From Uloborus plumipes (taxonomy: Eukaryota; Arthropoda; Arachnida; Araneae; Uloboridae), in the NCBI GenBank assembly GCA_038373865.1, contig JAXGGA010002860.1:1-64000 (forward strand): a DNA stretch of 64,000 nucleotides, given 5' to 3'. The translations under genes were made by a program, and so were the position numbers. Below the pieces are notes generated by a model. The model ran no database searches. It was not told where the DNA came from and saw nothing but the letters and a program-made list of their open reading frames with translations. Below are positions 58,870-64,000 of the stretch, piece by piece (within the stretch, counting starts at the first letter, position 1; each line of letters starts with the position of its first letter).

Positions 58870-61010
58870 CAGTGTAGTCTAGTTGTTACTTTTTTGCAAA
58901 CATTTTTAATATTCTATAAACATATACACTAGAGCAATCTCATAGCAATCTTTTGGAGTGATTTGTTAGGAGAGTATATCCATAAACAACAAAAAAAAAA
59001 AATAGTAATTTAAAAAAAAAAGTTATTAAATAAAAAATAAAAGTAAATACATAAAGTATAAAGGAACAAACGAGTAAAAAACCTATACAGTAATCATATT
59101 TCTCTCTTTTCTATGCAAACATTTATTTTTTAGTTTTAAGTGAACATAATTGTTCTTAAATTGATATTAAATTTTTTCATTACTGTTCTACTTGCTGATA
59201 AAGTTATCCTAAGTCTACACTTGGATGAAAATATGTTGCTTAATCGTAATTGTAGTTAAAGCAAACGACGTCTTCTGACATTTTATTCACGGTCGTAAGT
59301 TTGAGTAAGTTTGATTTCAATAACAAGATGTTCTTTTATGTAGAAAAAAAGTCAAACTCTGCTTTTGTTAGAGAATAACCTAAATGTGAGTTAACGTAGA
59401 AATGATTCATCGAATGTTATACAGGATTGTTGTTGAATAAAACACATTCAAAGAAAACTGTTTACTAGAACTGTCTATTGTCGTTATTCTTATGTCGCAT
59501 TTAAATTTCAGCTAAGCTCAACCAGTTCTAATCTGCAACGCAAACTGAAGTGCATTTATCAAAGATTACAAAATCTTTAATGGATTCTTTCTCTCTCTCT
59601 TTTTTTTTTTTTCTTAACGGAAGAAATTGAAAGTTCCAATTTCAACATTCCACACCTCCTGTAAGTATAACCAGAAGCATGAAATGCTACTTAACGAGGA
59701 TTGCACCAAATATTCGGTTGGTGCTCTATATGCTGCTTATTCGGCAAGAAAACTGAATAGCCAATTAGGCAGAATAATTTTAAATATTCGGCGTCATAAC
59801 AACAACAAATCAAGAGATTGAACTCTTGTTAAGCTCTAAGCAAGCCCAATTTTAATACAATGAATGAAAGTTTTTCATTTAAAACCGCAGTACAACAATA
59901 ATGAATTTAAAATTTACTTGCTACTATTATCACACTCAAAGTAATTTTATTGTAAGAGAGCGCTTAAATGCTAAATTAACTGTTTTTTTCTTTTTTTTAT
60001 GCTTTTTAGTTTCAATCAATTCTTACAGCATTACGTTAACCTTACTACTACTTACTCATTTAAATATGAAACAATAAATATGATGATAACATCCAACAAC
60101 TCGCAAAAGCAGTTATAAGTATCCATGGAGTTATTTAGTTCGGCTAAGTCATAGACACGACAAAAAAAAAAAAAAAAAAAAAGAAACATAAAATTAACTG
60201 TGCATAAAACAATTATCTTTTAAAATATTTTAAAAAGTGATTAATAACATATAAAAGAACACACTCGAGGGGATATTCAGTTTTATACACCATATAATAA
60301 ATTAAATACTTAGAAACAGATAAACTAATTAACTTTATCATTGCAATCAAAGTTTAACAACAGTAAAACCAGCATGAAAAAAAAAAACTTAACATTCGGT
60401 ATTCGGCAAAGCCTGGTATTGAGTGCATTCCTACCATATTTAGTTAAAAACATCAGATATTACTCCCCTTTTTAAAGATAATTTAAACTGTTAAATGCGG
60501 CAACAATAAATATTTTATTTCTTAGTGCTCTTTCTCTTTTACTTTTTCCTTTTACTAAATATCAATGCACAAAATATGAAGTCGTTACAGGCATAGTAAC
60601 ACTTTTTTAAGAAATATATGTGCCATTTATGTCACATTTAGATTAAGCAAATAAGAAGTCTTCCTCTATTTGACTCTGATGTGACATAATTAAACAATAG
60701 TGGGTGTGTCATTATTTATCTGCTCTTCTCTCATTACATTACCATCAGCTTGTGTTTAAACAGCAAACAAAATGCTTTGGAGTAGTTTCCTACTTTTTCA
60801 AAAGTCAAACTTCCTTTTCCATGACCGGGTGTTAAAAATTGTTGAAATTATTAAATATAACGCACCGATAATTTTGAAATGAAATGTCCTGAAAATTTGT
60901 TCTGATCAAAGCACGTGGAATGCGAAAGTAAAAATTTACTTTTTTTTCTTTTAGTTCGCAATTTGTGAGTCATACAAATTTTGCGTAAGATACACTGCTG
61001 TTTATTTATA
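58870..61010. other. AT-rich DNA, no gene seen
   Basis: Homopolymer runs (for example A at 60163-60182) and short ORFs only. Confidence 0.4.
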
Positions 61011-61186
61011 CAGTCGACGTTCGATGTAACGACCATCTCCGTTCTACAGAAAACGGTCTTTCTAACGAGCGGTCGCTATAAGAGGTGGAACATAGAGTAT
61101 ATTGAGATACAGTTGGGGGTTTTCTTACCGGTTGTTATATTAGGACGGTCTTTATAACGATTGGTCGTTATAACGAGCATTGACTG
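61011..61186. mobile_element. pogo-type MITE, 176 bp
   Basis: CAGTCGACGTTCGATGTAAC at the left is the near inverse of the right end, GTTATAACGAGCATTGACTG. TA flanks both ends (61009-61010 and 61187-61188). CAGT starts and TATAACGA subterminal repeats fit pogo/Tigger-type elements. Confidence 0.75.
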
Positions 61187-61188
61187 TA

Positions 61189-62439
61189 TTACTGCTTTGC
61201 AAACGGAAGTTTTATAAAATACAATTTTTAAAATGGTTAAAGTAAAAAAAGCAAATGAATTTATTTAAAATTTTAATACTATGTATGTATATAAAAAATA
61301 ATATGCAATTTTCTTAATATATTAAGTACAGAAATAGTTCCTTTAAGTCCACATATAGCCTTTTGTCCAGTACTTAAAAAGTGATAATGAAAACAGAGGT
61401 AAATGTATAAAACAATAGAAATGCTCCTATTAGACTGACTTTCTCTAAGAAAAATCATTTTTTTTTTATTTTTTTTGAAATATCAGTCACATGTTTCCTT
61501 CATTGAATTTTTCTCAAAGCTTTTACAATAAAATCGTTGTAAGAAAGTTTTATGTTTGACGCTTTCGAATCTAAAACTTGAAAAATGTGAGTTGACTTAA
61601 GCACATTACACAGAACTTAAAACACATAACGTGATTTAAATTCAAACCTCTCGTTATGACAGTGAGTTGTTCTAGTGTCATGTACTCTAGAATAGGGAAA
61701 CACTGTTCAAACAATTTTGCTCAAGAATCACCGTATCTGACCTTTATTACATAAAATTATGTAGGCGATCATTAAATACGAGTAAAAATAGAAGAAACAA
61801 TGCTAACTAAGAAAAGCAAAATTAGAAATTTATTTATAAATTATACAATGTAAAGAAGGGACTTTTACATGGAAAAAACAGCCGTTTTCCACCACAAGTG
61901 GCAGTTCCATATATTATTTCGAAGCGTGTAATAAACAATAATGATGCCAAAGGTTTTCTTGAGAAATCATTAATGTTTGATTTCTTAGGCAAACAATTTG
62001 CGTGTATCATTATTTTTTTTTTTTTAATATCAATTTTGAAGGAAAATATTAAGCTGTGATAGTCTTCTTTTACCCAAGCTCTACAGCCAATTACCGCCCA
62101 ATGCTAGCTTAATCAGCTGACGCCTTCTTGATCTCAGGACAAAATATCAAATTTTCTGAGGAATTGTCCCCCATTTATCTTTTTAAAATTATCACTATAA
62201 AGTAATTGGTAGGAAAGCAAAGTATGTATTTCAAAAACTTGCAATACTAGCTTAGGAGAGCTTACTATTTTGAAAAAAATTAATGGTCTAAAACTGATGT
62301 CCAAAAGTGTGACCCGGACGTCACAGGTTAACTTCATTGAAAAAAAAAAGTGAAAGAATAAACAGACGTAAAAATATTTTGCTCAGTATTTTCCTCAAGT
62401 ACTTTCACTGTCTCAGCAAAATTTTAACACTTAGCCTTG
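61189..62439. other. AT-rich DNA, no gene seen
   Basis: No bounded element or coding frame that I can support. Confidence 0.4.
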
Positions 62440-62680
62440 TTGGACTGACACACCTAGTTGGACTGGCTCTTAAAATTTCAAGAGTAGGATTCAGAGTCAG
62501 TCATTTCCCTTTCGTGCCTGCATTTCTGCCATGACTGCGAATTCAGAGTCAGACTGATTTTGAAGCGAAGGACTGGGAGTTCAAAACTCTAATACTTTTA
62601 GAATCTTAGTCAGTTTGTTCCCTTTCGACTCCAAAGAAGTTACTTTTATTTCTACTCGAAGCGTCCCCCCCCCCCTGACT
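62440..62680. repeat. Degenerate AGTCAGACTGA-type repeat
   Basis: Short AGTCAGTCA, AGAGTCAGACTGATTTTG and TTCGACTCC segments resemble the repeats at 29839 and 11080. Degraded, boundaries unclear. Confidence 0.4.
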
Positions 62681-63048
62681 CACTCTACTAAAAGATTTAC
62701 CATCAGTCCACATCTGAGTTTGCAAATCTTATTTGCATGAATAAACTAATTCTTTTTTAGATCTTAGGTCGGTTGTCTTTCTCCACAAAGACATCCGGAT
62801 CTGTTGAATATATTTGTGGGTTATTAATCTTCGAAATACATAAATAAATCCACATGTAAAAGATTGCAGTACGCAATAAATTCACTTACATAAATTTCAA
62901 TATGTTTCACATGTGACCTTGACCGTGTGTCATGTCCTTCAGACCAACTTTTTGCTTCTTGAAAACCGCAGCGCCCACACAATAAGGAAGTGTTTGTTCT
63001 CAGGTATTTTTGCTATTTGTCATTAAATATTCTTTCGAAAGAATACAT
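62681..63048. other. Unassigned DNA
   Basis: AT-rich with no visible features, up to the next element. Confidence 0.35.
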
Positions 63049-63976
63049 GGGCGATTCTCTGTAAACTGGTAATTTGCTGTCCGGACCGAGTATTTTAAAA
63101 ATAATAAAGTTTAATAAAATAATTATCGCTCTTAATACAAGTAAAGCATTAATACTAGGTGGCCCAATTGTATTTCGAGCGATAACAATTTAATTTTTTT
63201 TCTAGAAATTATCTAAGTGCTAAAAGCACAGTCCCCTGACTGTCCCAATCGTATTGTCTAACACTTCAAGGTAATATTCCAAAAATCTTACCAACACTAC
63301 ATAAATTTGGCAACTATTATCTAAAAATAGAACAATGCAGCTATATTTTTTTCATGATATAAGGTCTAATTACGTATTTCTAAAACTTAAAATTGTCATG
63401 TAAATTCTGTCCGGAGATTTTTCAAACAGTCCCCTGAGACAAATTCACAGCTCCAATAGAAAAAATCTGTTACTCTTGCAAATGCTTTTTGACATGAAGT
63501 TTAAAGCAATCAGTGTGAATTTACTGAAATTACTGAGAACGATGCAGAAACGATACTTCGTTTAGTTTGAGAGCCACATTTGTGATGAAAGGGGGTCGTT
63601 GCAGAAACAGTCCTCTGGGAAGTGTTTTTATTAATGCAATTAGTTTAATTATGAAACATATTAGTTATGTCCACGATTTGTGCCTAAATTTATAAGTAGT
63701 CTCGTAACTAATTATGTTCCTATAGTTTTGCCGATATTAAGCAACAAAGAGCAAAAACACAGTCACCTGGCACAGTCCCCTGCCTAGTTATACCAGGCGG
63801 GGGACTTACCCCCTATCACAATTTATCAGAAAAACACAAGCTTCAATGGGCCCTCTTTCAAACCAAAGTAATAGATTCATTTTCTGAGCAATCGTAAAAT
63901 AATTAAACGAACATTTCAAAAAACCATGCCCGGACAGATTTCGTGTGAAAAATGACGAGTTTACAGAGAATCGGCC
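63049..63976 (-). mobile_element. Inverted-repeat element with iterated motifs, copy 2
   Basis: This is the inverse of 35045-35986, with GGGCGATTCTCTGTAAACT at the left and AGTTTACAGAGAATCGGCC-type sequence at the right. The flanks are ACAT (63045-63048) and ATAT (63977-63980), a 3-of-4 match. CAGTCCCCTG occurs three times inside, with CAGTCCTCTG and CAGTCACCTG as variants. Confidence 0.82.
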
Positions 63977-64000
63977 ATATGAATTTAAATGCTTAAAATC

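Noticed and set aside
1..64000. CRISPR array, tRNA or rRNA genes
   Set aside because: No regular short repeat/spacer pattern, and no convincing A-box/B-box or cloverleaf was found by reading. A tRNA scan would settle this.

Overview
This is a eukaryotic, AT-rich, repeat-dense stretch of animal DNA with almost no conventional genes. There are no bacterial operons, no rRNA, no CRISPR array and no tRNA I could recognise. The one exon I can assign to a family is a winged-helix segment of a Storkhead-box (STOX) gene on the minus strand near the left edge, so the source is an animal. The Tc1-like transposase type, the many MITEs and the overall composition suggest an arthropod, most likely an arachnid such as a spider. 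That placement is an inference.

Layout, left to right. From 1 to 2.8 kb there is a complete but broken Tc1 element, the STOX exon with both splice sites, and a small TA-flanked MITE. From 3 to 9.4 kb there are AT-rich DNA, a MITE carrying a second insertion, a hAT element with a perfect 8-bp target duplication, and a possible terminal exon. From 10.9 to 16.1 kb there are two low-copy tandem arrays with a possible exon between them. From 18 to 24 kb there are paired repeats with a CCCGG hairpin core, a truncated piggyBac-type MITE, a Harbinger-type MITE with CRE palindromes, and two hAT-type elements. From 25.6 to 32.1 kb there are two copies of a TA-flanked MITE around a ~400-bp tandem repeat, a piggyBac-type MITE, a TTAA-flanked foldback, and a hAT nested inside another hAT. 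From 34.5 to 44.3 kb there are a 942-bp element with iterated motifs, a 1.5-kb near-perfect palindrome with mariner-type ends, and a three-unit tandem array hit by a foldback transposon. From 45.8 to 64 kb there are more Harbinger, piggyBac and pogo-type MITEs, the 3' end of a LINE, several decayed coding-like stretches, and an inverted second copy of the 942-bp element.

There is no gene network to describe. What the window records is a history of transposition. Many insertions can be delimited to the base by target duplications (TA, TTAA, TWA, 4 bp or 8 bp), and several are nested, which gives their relative order. Apart from the Tc1 element and the LINE tail, every mobile element looks non-autonomous. 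The STOX exon is probably part of a live gene whose other exons lie outside the window or in parts I could not recognise. Several unrecognised open stretches are listed with low confidence.
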